DNA of 64,000 bases from contig OX344765.1 of the NCBI GenBank assembly GCA_947034895.1, forward strand, positions 33,671,001 through 33,735,000. The letters are read 5' to 3'. This DNA comes from Rhytidiadelphus loreus (taxonomy: Eukaryota; Streptophyta; Bryopsida; Hypnales; Hylocomiaceae). The position numbers and the translations under genes are program-made. Below, one piece after another: positions 11,053 to 20,150 of the stretch (the stretch's first letter is position 1; each line of letters begins with the position of its first letter). The notes below the pieces were generated by a model. The model was not told where the DNA came from. It worked only from the letters and a program-made list of their open reading frames with translations, and did not search any database.

Positions 11053-13285
11053 GTTGTTGGAGGGCGGACGATTACTTTCAGAGTTCTACCCTTGGTGACG
11101 ACCACGTAGGTGTGACAGTGCTTGACGTTTTTGTGGGTAATCCAGACGCGATCATGACCCATGATCGGTGGCCCCTTTCGGACTGCTGGTTCCCTGGTGG
11201 TCGGTGTCTGAAGGATACATTGGATCACTTCGCCGCCTTCCCTGATGTACAAGATCCTCTGGCCTATCTGGGTGGAAGAGAGAAGGCGCCCTATCGCTTT
11301 ATTGTTCGTCAACCCTCCCTGTGTCAGAAGGAGACACAGTTCATACGCAGAACGACAGACTCTGAAATTCAAAAAGTCTATTCGGAGAAGTGCTGCGAAA
11401 ATGTGTGCTGCCAATTTTTTCCCCGTGAAAAAACCCTGAAGGTCAGGCAGAGTTTTTTTTCGAAGTCTTTTGAAGAGCGTCGAGAGTATGGAATCGCCAT
11501 TGGTGGACAATTGCACACTGTGGAGTGGACACGGAAGCGGAAGTACATTACGTTGGAAGGAGTGGATGTTTGTGGCACAGCGTGGTACATAATTCACGGA
11601 ATCCCGAAGTCCACCTACCACAATTACATTGACAAGTACAAATTGGGTGTTGTTTCTTCCACGCACGGAAACAAAGGAATCAAGCGCCCTCGACTTCGAA
11701 CTGTACAGGCCACGGGTACAATGAAAGCTATCATTGACAACACTGCTAACCAAATGCCGCACCAAATGCGCTGCATTGGAAATGGGAGAGTCGACACACG
11801 GAAGTTTCTCCCTGTTGGGAACAACTGGAAGCGCGTTCCTGCTGACGCCAATGAGGTACTTCGATGAACCCCCGATGAGTATCTGTATAGGGACTGCAGT
11901 TCATTTGTTCTCTCTGTGGGACATCTCCCAATACAGATCTCTTCTGCTACTTGATTTGGTTTGACTTCTCAGCGGGACTTTTCCCGATGATTCTCGTCGG
12001 AATCACTTGTCTTCACTATTTCAGTTGTGATTGCTAAGTCTGCTGGTTTCATTTTAAAACTGTCATTGCCTTCAACGCTTAGGCTTCTGTTTTCTCAAAC
12101 TTGCAGCTGAATGTGGAGTATGGCCTTCCTCCAATGAGCCAAGCTACTATTAGTAGAATAAAGAAAGAGCACTTCAACAACGTCTCGATTAAGCCTGTTG
12201 GGAGCTCTTTCGCGAAGTGTACGAAGTGCGATGAACTACAACAGTTCATTCTGAAATCAGCAAAAGGAAGCTCGGACTCCGTGGAGTTCATGAAGCAACG
12301 AACTGAACATCTTAATCATCAAGCATCTTGTCGTCGTCTGTATGCCTCGTGGCGTGAAGAATCCAAAAGGAACCCTCAGGAGATATTATGCATTATTCAT
12401 GACAAGATGGATACAAGGAAGACGGCTCTCCCAAGAATGCGGGTGACGACAAAGGCCACACAAGGTTTGGGTCAGCTTCCCATGAGTGTCACTGGAATGG
12501 TGGCTCATGGTCATGCCGACGGTGCATATGCCCATTATAGACGAGCGTGCTGGCCGGGCGACTCAAACTTCACCATTTCATCTTTGGCTAGACTGTTTCG
12601 GCGACTTGAAGGTCCACCAATTCGGGAGACGGGCGACCTCTTCCCCTATCCGCCCGCAAATGCAATGTTCGACGTGTTATTTAGAGGGAAATCTAAGTGT
12701 ATGGACGCCTTGAAATTCATTCCAGAGGAAGGTCGACGTGGATCTCGACCCCTTCCTAAGAAACTCTATCTTCAGCTTGACAACTCCGCCAAAGATAACA
12801 AGAACCAGTATCTCATGGCTTTCTTGTCTTTGCTTACTGCGCGAGGAGTCTTTAAGGAAATTCAGGTCGGTTTTCTACTAGTCGGACATACTCACGAGGA
12901 CATTGATGCGTATTTTAGCCACCTCTCCAAGGCTTTAAAGAGCAAGAATACGTTTGTTGTCGCGGACCTCATGAAAGCTTTCATGGAGTCCCAGGAATTG
13001 TCATTCATGTCGGAATTCATCCAAGAGGTGGCGGATTTTAAGTCGTTTGTCAAGGGGTACCTATGCAGTGGCACAGGTAAACTAATTGGTTTGGGGGAAA
13101 TGCACCTCTTTCGGTTCTACGTGGATAGTGATGGGGTCCCCGTCATGAAGTATAAGAAGTCCGCAGTTGATTCACAGTGGCTACCATCTGATAGACCTTC
13201 TCGATGTCTGTGGAAGAAAGACCGCATGGGTTGTCCGAAGCTCCCTCGGGGTTGCCCTAAACCTGTTCCTTTCAAGCCCATGTAG
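10980..13285 (+). CDS. DUF7869-type transposon protein, central part, two exons
   Basis: Exon A is open to a donor GAG/GTACTT at 11,855/11,856. Exon B starts after TTGCAG at 12,107 and joins in phase 0. Exon A has a Cys-rich motif (CCENVCCQFF), a Lys/Arg-rich middle and an HGIPKSTYHNY segment, typical of the N-terminal half of this family. Exon B has CTKCDEL, then IHDKMDTRK, later LQLDNSAKDNKN and GHTHEDIDAYFSHLSKAL. These three acidic motifs are the hallmark of plant and protist DUF7869 proteins. By their order and the sequence around them they could be the D, D, D/E triad of an RNase-H-fold transposase, which is inference. A single TAG at 13,283-13,285 interrupts a frame that continues to 14,035. 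The 251-bp intron contains one CGGGA-N4-TCCCG dyad at about 11,972. Confidence 0.6.
11856..12106 (+). other. intron of the DUF7869-type gene
   Basis: Starts GTACTT after GAG and ends TTTTCTCAAACTTGCAG. Removing it joins two open frames in phase 0 at the place where the family is continuous (DANE joined to LNVEYGLP). It carries stops in the incoming frame. It also holds a dyad, CGGGACTTTTCCCG, like those outside the gene. Confidence 0.6.
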
Positions 13286-14035
13286 GGCAGCGAAGTTCCA
13301 GAAGCCACGGGAAATCAAGAAAAAGCAATGGAAGCGGCACGAAAAGCGACCTTAAGCAAGGGTTTGATTCTCTTAGGAATTGAGAAGTACATTGAGTACT
13401 GGGAAAACGGAATGTCCAAATGCGAGGGATTTGCGGCCGTCTTTGCTCCATACGTTGAGTACTGGAAACATGTGCTGCTTCAGCTCAAGGAGCCCCTTCC
13501 CGACTGTCCTTCGGAATTGGTTGAAGGCTTCTGGCCAAAGTACGATTGGAGGGTGCAAGAAGCATCTTGCCAGGGGCCGACGATGAACCCGATCGACATC
13601 ATTCCTGAGGAAGAGGAATTTGAACCTTATTGCGGACCCGCAAATGAGGCACCAAGGGAAAGCTTCAATCCTTGGGTTGATATTCGCCCAGGTTCATGGG
13701 TTCTGCTCAGACCTGATGACCCCTCAATCTGTGCTGTCTGGCAAGGAAGAGCACTGTCCGACGTTTGCAGAGAGGCAGGGCATGAGAACCACGGAAAGTT
13801 CATGCTCCAATATTGGAGACCAGATAATTCCGAAAGTACGATGGAATTGATATACCAAAATTGTTGGTACGGGAAATGGGTTGTTGAAAATAGGCCTCCC
13901 ACTTGGGTGGACGCATCTTGTGCAGTGTACACGAATTGGTCCAAGAAAGTTAACCCAAAATCACGTACTATTCCTAAGAAAAGCAGAGAAGCTGCCCTGG
14001 AGAATTTGAATAGGTCAAACGAGGTGGACCCGTGA
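13286..14035 (+). pseudogene. C-terminal part of DUF7869-type protein, beyond an in-frame TAG
   Basis: The frame is the same as the preceding exon and is separated from it only by TAG at 13,283-13,285. The first internal ATG is at 13,328. It begins with a Lys/Glu-rich helix-like stretch, then from about 13,680 a probable SH3/BAH-like module (GSWVLLRPDD, WQGRALS, FMLQYWRP, LIYQNCWYGKWV), which is the usual C-terminal end of DUF7869-type proteins. Because sequence on both sides of the TAG is family-like, the stop is either a recent nonsense mutation or a read-through site. The frame ends with TGA at 14,033-14,035. Three dyads follow at 14,068-14,175. Confidence 0.55.
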
Positions 14036-14066
14036 TCGACTAACGTGTCGTGGTGCAATACATCTA

Positions 14067-14176
14067 TCGGGACCTCTCCCGATGCATTGTGATAGTGGCA
14101 CTGCTATCGGGATATCTCCCGATGATTTCTTTTGTTCACTGTGACAGTGGCACTGCTATCGGGAGGTCTCCCGCTG
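14067..14176. repeat. three CGGGA-N4-TCCCG dyads downstream of the DUF7869-type gene
   Basis: Each is preceded by CTATCGGGA or CATCTATCGGGA. The first two are followed by GATG and the third by CTGCTTCC. The linker GTGATAGTGGCACTG or GTGACAGTGGCACTG is repeated. Centres are CCTC, TATC and GGTC, with arms unchanged. Confidence 0.7.
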
Positions 14177-14996
14177 CTTCCTTCTGTTCGGCTTCACAGT
14201 GGATACGTCTGTTTCCCAGAGAAATAGTTCTCTATATCTTTTAGTTTAGTTAGTTCAATGGTTCTTCTGGAAGCTGATGTGTGTGGGATGACTATTTTAC
14301 CAAGGAACAGTAGAATGTACAAGTTCTTGTTATTTCTCAAGGGCAATCTCCAAATCTCATTGCATAGGCGTAGCAAATGCCCATGCTCCGTTAACTTTGC
14401 TATTCTTTCTTTTCTTGTACTCGATGTTCTAAGGGATTATTACAATGTTGCAAGACATTTTTCCCTTCCTAATTACTGTTCTCAATATTCATCTTCATTT
14501 CTTTGATTCCACTGTCAATGACATTGTTTTGTCGTTATCTTCATTCTACGATGTCATTGCTCTGAAATAGCAATATTGCCAACTACTATGTTAATATAGA
14601 ATAAAGCTAAGTTTTCACATTCGTTATGTTCACGCAACGAATACTTCAATAAGACATAAGATGTAGAAGACAATAAAGTATATAGGGTATACTTTATGAA
14701 CTGGCTCGCCTTATAAGGTCTGTTCTCTGTTGGGGGACTTCAAGGTAAATTAGTTACCACCTTTAAAACCTCCATTCCAACTGGTAGCATTTACTTCATC
14801 ATTTAACCTTTAGGAAAATAAACTTCAGTGTATCTGAATATCTCCCGATGTCTTGTATAACACTATACAAGCATTTGAAGGCTATTTACTTCATGATTTG
14901 CAGTTAATGTATACCCTGAGATCCATGTTCCTATGTTTCAATGGACCTCTCGCGAGCCTTGCAACACCCTCACAAAAATAACCTTGAAGGCATTGG

Positions 14997-15041
14997 AAAA
15001 TCTCCCGTTGTATTGCCTAACACCAAACATCGGGAGATTTT
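14997..15041. repeat. hairpin with 13-bp arms next to the right end of the large element
   Basis: AAAATCTCCCGTTG is matched in reverse by CATCGGGAGATTTT with about 18 bases between, and one mismatch. It uses the same CTCCCG/CGGGAG arms as the dyad arrays and lies 20 bp from the inverted end at 15,060-15,085. Confidence 0.6.
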
Positions 15042-15111
15042 AAATTTTGGACTTTACATAGTCCAAAAGTAGTTAAATATGGCATTAAAACTTTTTTTTC
15101 TGTTTTTTGAA

Positions 15112-15212
15112 ATTTTTTTATCGGGAACAGCCATTCCCCGAAAACTGTAGGGCGACAATTTTCCCGCAGCTGCTTGAAACGGCCCTCCAAGGGTTCGAAA
15201 ACTCTTCTAATG
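15112..15212 (-). mobile_element. family C fragment
   Basis: On the minus strand it starts CATTAGAAGAGTTTTCGAAC and continues with GGAGGGCCGTTTCAAGCAGC, the family C left end. The AT-rich core and the other end are missing; it stops close to the right end of the large element. Confidence 0.55.
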
Positions 15213-15990
15213 ACACCCTTTTGACTAATAACATGACCCACTAATACTTTTACAATTCAATAAAAGAGGGAGTTAAGATAGTCACTTAGCTCTAAGGTGA
15301 ACTAGCCTATGACAAGCAGAATGGCTGGTTTGCCTTGTTGACATTTTTGAAAAAATTAATTTTTTTTTCAATACAAAGACAAATATGAAGAATGGTGAGA
15401 GCAGTTGAAGTTTCTATTTTTTGATCAAATGTTAATGTTTTTTTGAATTTTTGAATTTTATTCCCTAATTGGTCCAAATCAATCTCTAGACTACGCAAAA
15501 ACCACCAAAAATTGTATTTATAATGGTCATCTTACCAGCTAAAGTAGTCACAATATATCCTAACATGGCCATGTTACAAAAGATTAAACAAACTAGTTTT
15601 TGTAATGAATTTAGACTAGAAAGGTAGAAGTTCCTAACGCAATTACTAATTACTCCATCACCATCACCCAAGGCATAGATTTTGGCCACTAATCAACTTA
15701 ATGAAGTCCTAATCTTGTTTATGAGCAAAAGTCTTGCATGGCTTGATGTAAGAATGTAATGGGTGGTTTTCTAGGTGTCTGCATTGGGCGGTTTGCTTGT
15801 CATGGGCTTGCTTACCTTAGTCTTCATCAAGTTTGAGAGAACTTTTTGGAGAGCTTGCGAAGACTAAAGTTTTTAGAATTTGGTTATATGTTTAGGAAAG
15901 TGGTTGTTACATGGTGTTTGTTAACCAAGTTCTGTGTTTCTACTAATAGAAACCATATTCAAACCTTTATTTGGATGATATGAAAATGTC
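15213..15990 (+). repeat. copy 1 of a dispersed direct repeat (copy 2 at 57.3-58.3 kb)
   Basis: Starts with CTTTTGACTAATAACA and ends near GATGATATGA. Copy 2 matches over its whole length but carries an extra family C element. Short frames in it (15307-15498, 15486-15689) also occur in copy 2, but are too degenerate to call a gene. This is probably an old transposon body. Confidence 0.6.
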
Positions 15991-16529
15991 TAATTCTTAA
16001 AGGCTTAAAACTATTTCAAAATATCTTTTGGTACAAGAATTCTAAATTCATTGTCCTTAGTGTTATTTGATAAGATTTGAATCAAAGATCTCTTAGTTAA
16101 TTTATTGTAAAATAAAATAGAAGTTTATATTGGAAATATTCACCAATTACTTCATCATATTGCTTAAATCTTCAAAGCTAGATTTTTCAATCCTTCATGG
16201 AGTTGATGTTTCATTATGTAAACTTCAAAGTCAAATGATTTGAATACAGTAAAAGTTGAGAAAAGAAATATCATAAATGATGAGAAAATTAGTTGAGAAT
16301 AGAGTTGTTCTAAAAATCATCCATTTTTTTATAGTGTGTTTTCACTTTCACACCCTAAAAGTATATATATATATATATAATTTTATTGAAGTGTATATAT
16401 CCTTTAGAATAAAGAATGTTTACAAATTCAAATCTTTAAATCAAATCAATTATTAGACTTAGACAACAGGAAGTATAGAGGTTTGGAAATGAATTCCAAT
16501 TGGGCGGTTTGCTTGTCATGGTCAGTAGT

Positions 16530-17079
16530 AACTAGTAAGGTAGTAGTAAGGAATGATTAAAAATACTAAATTATTTACAATTTAAATATGGAATTGAAAA
16601 TTTCCAATCCAAATGGTTGAAATGTTGTAATAATGTATCTTCATCCTACAATTTTATTTTTGTCCAAAAATATTGAAATTGGATAAGATAAAGGATTTCA
16701 AAGTATTATAGAGTACGAAATCCAAAACTGCCCGCAAACAAAAAAAACTCATAACTGTTGACTCATTGATCAAAATGGAAATATTCAAATCTTTTTGTGT
16801 ATATAAAACTCTAGAAAATCAATTCCAAATTTTTGTTTTTGAAAAAAGTGATTTTTTCTGATCTGCCCGAACTGCCCTGTCGGTGAAAAAAGTAACATAT
16901 TGGGCCATAACTTTTGACTCGTATTTCCAAATGTCATGAAATTTGGTGCATATCAAAGATCATCCTTGCCCCCACATACTATGAAAATTTCAGCCCCAAA
17001 TATGAAAATCTCTGCTCGTAGGTACTTGCCCAGAACTTCTATACAGCTAAAAAACACAGTCTGGTCGTTTAGGGGTTAA
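16530..17079 (+). mobile_element. family A (TTAA-ended) element, partial
   Basis: Ends with GTTTAGGGGTTAA at 17,067-17,079, the family A right end. The upstream part (TACTAAATTATTTACAATTT and the AAAAAGTGATTTTTTCTG phrase) matches the element at 60455-61316. Its left end is not recognisable. Confidence 0.5.
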
Positions 17080-18217
17080 AAGAACCCATCTAACTTGTGG
17101 TAGTGGAATATAGATTATAAAGTACTCTAACAATAAAAATGTTCTTCCAATCATGCATAGATAAGAAAGTACTCCTAAGTAAGATTAGAACTTCTCATGT
17201 GTAAACTGATACTAATACTAGAATACAATGGATGAGAAACATGCAATTATATTGTGAAATTTGGATTCTACATAGTTACATGGAGGCTTACATTTGCAAT
17301 AGTTCATTGAATTTCTTAGAACATGCACTCTGGACAAAACTTTCAACCGAGGTAAAAATGGAATTAAACTCCACTTCCTAATCTAAACCAACACCCCAAA
17401 TGGGGATACTTTGGAAACTTGTGACAATCAAGTTTGACCAACTGAAGACGAATCCAGTTGCAGTTTGCAGTTTCAATTGTGGATGCAAGGACTGAGCAAT
17501 TGTATGCCTGGGTTCAGGTTGGCTATTGGGCCACATTCAACTGGAGTAGCATATGGCTCCAAACTGCTCGGTCCCATTCCATTCAAGTTGTGAGGCTCGT
17601 AAGCTTTGATTCCCCAGATGCCCAATTTTCAGAACTTACAAATAAGATGACCATGCATGCATAGTCTCTGGAGTTGCACACACACATTGCCCGACACACA
17701 ACCATGTACGTCTAAGTACAGAACACCACTGTTTAATTTCCAATGAATGAAGTCATGAGTCATTCAATGATTGAGAACTGATAAGCGAGCTGGGAACCTC
17801 TGTCACTGCTTGAGAAGAATGTAATGAAATCAAAAGAATATTATTATCATAATCATAGATGTTGCAACAGAATTCCACAGCCAGTGGCAGCCTGCATATA
17901 AGTTATCCGCTGCCACTAACTTACTCGAGCTGCAGCTCATCAGATCAAGACAAAGGACCATGCCTCAAGAAAAGGAAATCTCAGGTAGTCACTCATAATT
18001 AGGACAAGGGATCCATGACCAGCTCGATCCCAATCCACTGACCCTACTAGTATGCTAGCCAGTCCCCCAGTCCGTGAATATACTGTATGTCTTCCACAGG
18101 CAACTAAGATCACAATTAACTTACTCTCGTCTCTGAACCGGCATGGAATACTAATTGAAATGAATTTAGTCGACCTGATTGTTTGATCATCAGTCATTTG
18201 GGATAAATAGTTACGAG
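17080..18217 (-). other. GLP1 downstream flank, no other gene
   Basis: From about 17,510 the sequence resembles the downstream flanks of the other GLP genes: GGCTATTGGGCCAC, then CCAAACTGCTCGGTCCCATT and GTGAGGCTCGTAAGCTTT, then TTGCCCGACACACAACCATG. It is clearly more diverged than the GLP1 coding region. The family B element present at this site downstream of GLP2 and GLP5 is absent here. Confidence 0.55.
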
Positions 18218-18901
18218 TTAGTTACTCATGCGGAACTCCTTCTGGATCATGTCCACGGTCTCCTCGCTGATGCGGAAGCCCTGCTCCAACACCTCGTCCT
18301 TGATGTCGGGCTTGAACAAGGCCAGAGCCACTTGCTGCACCCCCGGGTTTTGGCTCGACAAGGCGGAGAAGGCCAACGCCGGACCCTTGCCCACGTTGAG
18401 CTGGAAGTGCACCAAGGCTTTGGGGAACACAAAGAGCTCGCCGGCCTGGATGGTGGTGGCAAACAACCTGGGCGTGGTGGTGTTGGTGTCCACGAAGCCC
18501 ACGTAGAGCTCGCCCTTGGCCAAGAACAAGAGCTCCGTGGCGCGCGGGTGCGTGTGAGGGGGGTTGATGCCGCCCTTGGCAAAGTCAATGCGGGCCGCAG
18601 AGATGCCCAAGGTGTTCAATCCCGCAAACTGCGCCACGGCGGCGGAGGTCACGTTGGAATAGTTGGGCTTGCTGGTGGTGCCGGCCTTGCACAAGGCCTT
18701 GGACACGAAGTCGGACACATGCACTTGGTGGGCGGGCTTGCAAGGGAAGCCATTGATGGTGGTGAGTTTGGTGGAGTTGTCTGCGACGCAGAAGTCTTGG
18801 AGGGGATCGGCGTCGGCCGCACTGGCCAGCATGGGCATGAGCATGGCCATGCTTGCCAACACCGCCACGGTCACCCACACGCTGCTGCTGCGGTTCTTCA
18901 T
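18218..18901 (-). CDS. germin-like protein GLP1
   Basis: A secreted cupin of the germin-like family, 227 residues, single exon. Germin-like proteins bind Mn and act in the cell wall as oxalate oxidases, superoxide dismutases or without known activity; which one cannot be told here. The ATG at 18,901 is chosen because a hydrophobic signal peptide follows at once (about residues 10-30, cleavage likely after ASA). The Cys pair in FCVADN and FPCKP forms the germin disulphide. The first germin box PPHTHPRATELLFLAKG supplies His, His and Glu, and the second, FPKALVHFQLN, the third His. N-glycosylation sites include NST and NVT. The C-terminus is KEFRMSN, longer than in GLP3-5. The coding sequence is nearly identical to GLP3/4 while its flanks are diverged. 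GC content is far above the surroundings. Confidence 0.93.
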   Translation of the reverse strand: MKNRSSSVWVTVAVLASMAMLMPMLASAADADPLQDFCVADNSTKLTTINGFPCKPAHQVHVSDFVSKALCKAGTTSKPNYSNVTSAAVAQFAGLNTLGISAARIDFAKGGINPPHTHPRATELLFLAKGELYVGFVDTNTTTPRLFATTIQAGELFVFPKALVHFQLNVGKGPALAFSALSSQNPGVQQVALALFKPDIKDEVLEQGFRISEETVDMIQKEFRMSN

Positions 18902-19112
18902 GATGCCTCGATGGAGTTCACAGACGGACTGGACTGACTTGGATTGCAAGTCCGAGGCCGCGGAGAGAGCAGTGCTGTGTGTGTGTGAGAGAGAAACTTA
19001 AGAGAGAAAGAGAGCGTGAGAGGGCCGGGGCTTGAATTGCAATTGCAATTGAAGAACTGATTGCTGGCTGTTGTGAGTTACAATTGATTGATTGATTGCC
19101 TTCAGTTCCAAG

Positions 19113-19124
19113 CCTTTATATATA
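19113..19124 (-). promoter_or_regulatory. TATA box of GLP1
   Basis: TATATATAAAGG on the minus strand, about 212 bp above the ATG, in the block conserved in all five GLP promoters (followed by CTTGGAACTGAAGGCAA). Confidence 0.75.
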
Positions 19125-19229
19125 CTCACTGACTGTTGGTATGTGTTCAGGCTCCTTTAGCCTTAGCTTCAGTTGATCGATCGAGAGATGGTACAGGGGT
19201 TCATTTCGGTGGCAGTGGGATTCAAAGCT

Positions 19230-19239
19230 GGACGCGTCC
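19230..19239. promoter_or_regulatory. CGCG palindrome of GLP1 promoter
   Basis: GGACGCGTCC, a perfect palindrome about 106 bp above the TATA box. ACGCGT matches the CAMTA-type core (A/C)CGCG(T/G/C). The same site is present in every GLP promoter here. Confidence 0.55.
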
Positions 19240-20150
19240 GGGGAGACCTGGAGCATTCGTCTCCCCCGAAGCGGAGGACTCTGAGGGGGCTGCAAATGCA
19301 AATGAAGCGGCACGTGCTTACCTTAACCAAGGCTGGGGTTAGCAAGTAGCTTACAATAGCGGGTGCAATGGAGGAGCATGGCCAAGTTCATCAAGGCAAT
19401 TGTCTGTCTGAAGTAGGCTCATGGATGAAGCGAAGCCATGAAGGATGACTGTGAAGCTGGTGGGGAATGGCTTCTTCAGCTCCGCTTGGGGCCGTGATCT
19501 CTGGGACATTCCATATTATTTTGAACATTCTTTGGAGGCTACTCTAGGGCAGGATAAGGTCATTATCTGATTGTCAAACTCGTGCCTGCCTTTTTGAGCT
19601 TTCTCACTCACCTGTTGGCCTTTGAGCTACACGCATGTCCACAAACACGCTTTGAATTCATTTCTTTGGGGAGCTACGGCAGGCAGGCAGGCAGGCAGGT
19701 GTGAAGCTAGACGCTGGATGCAATCATGTGTTCCAATGGTCAAAATCACTGTCAATGGCCACTTGAATTCAATTATGGGAGCATGAGTTTCTCCACATTC
19801 ATTTTTTTTTTTTTTTTTTGTGTGTGTGTAGGGGGGGGGGGCACTGGAGAATTCTTTTGGAGGGATGGTTGAAAATTATACGGGCAAGGAAAACAGTAGA
19901 CAAACCGGAAATCAAAACAAGCAGACAGTAATTCCCTAACCTGCTGAGTGAACGTGCAAGTTTCATGGGAGCCGTCAGCCCCCAGAACAAGAAATCAGTC
20001 CACACCTCTGTTCATCAGCAGAAGTTAATGAAAAGAAAGGGGCTCGTCTCAGTTCACTTCAGCAGCTGAGTTTTTCTGGCATGAGCTCACTTTGGGGCTC
20101 ACGTGTCTGACCTAGAATGACTAGCTGAGGTGGATAATTAGCAGGCTTGA
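19240..20150. other. GLP1 upstream flank with simple repeats
   Basis: Shares blocks with the other GLP upstream flanks, such as GTGGGGAATGGCTTCTTCAG at about 19,459 and GGCATGAGCTCACT at 20,079. A short (GGCA)n tract lies at about 19,678-19,698. A poly-T, GT and poly-G run lies at 19,803-19,841. No gene. Confidence 0.55.

Larger units (their letters stand above)
4464..15085 (+). mobile_element. putative large DNA transposon carrying the DUF7869-type gene
   Basis: The two boundaries are inverted copies. ATGCCATATTTAACTACTT starts at 4,464, and its reverse complement ends at 15,085. Similarity continues inward (TYTRGACT), for 26 bp in total. Between them lie the DUF7869-type gene, dyads in its leader, intron and downstream region, and a 13-bp-arm hairpin at 14,997-15,041 next to the right end. 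The first 5 kb is AT-rich and filled with other repeats (family C tandem, family A fragment, telomere-like repeat), so the element would be old and nested. The left boundary could instead belong to an independent short relative such as the one at 3840-4071. No target duplication was identified. Confidence 0.35.

Noticed and set aside
11037..11765. 242-codon frame on the minus strand opposite the DUF7869-type gene
   Set aside because: Overlaps a recognised family on the other strand and shows no motif.
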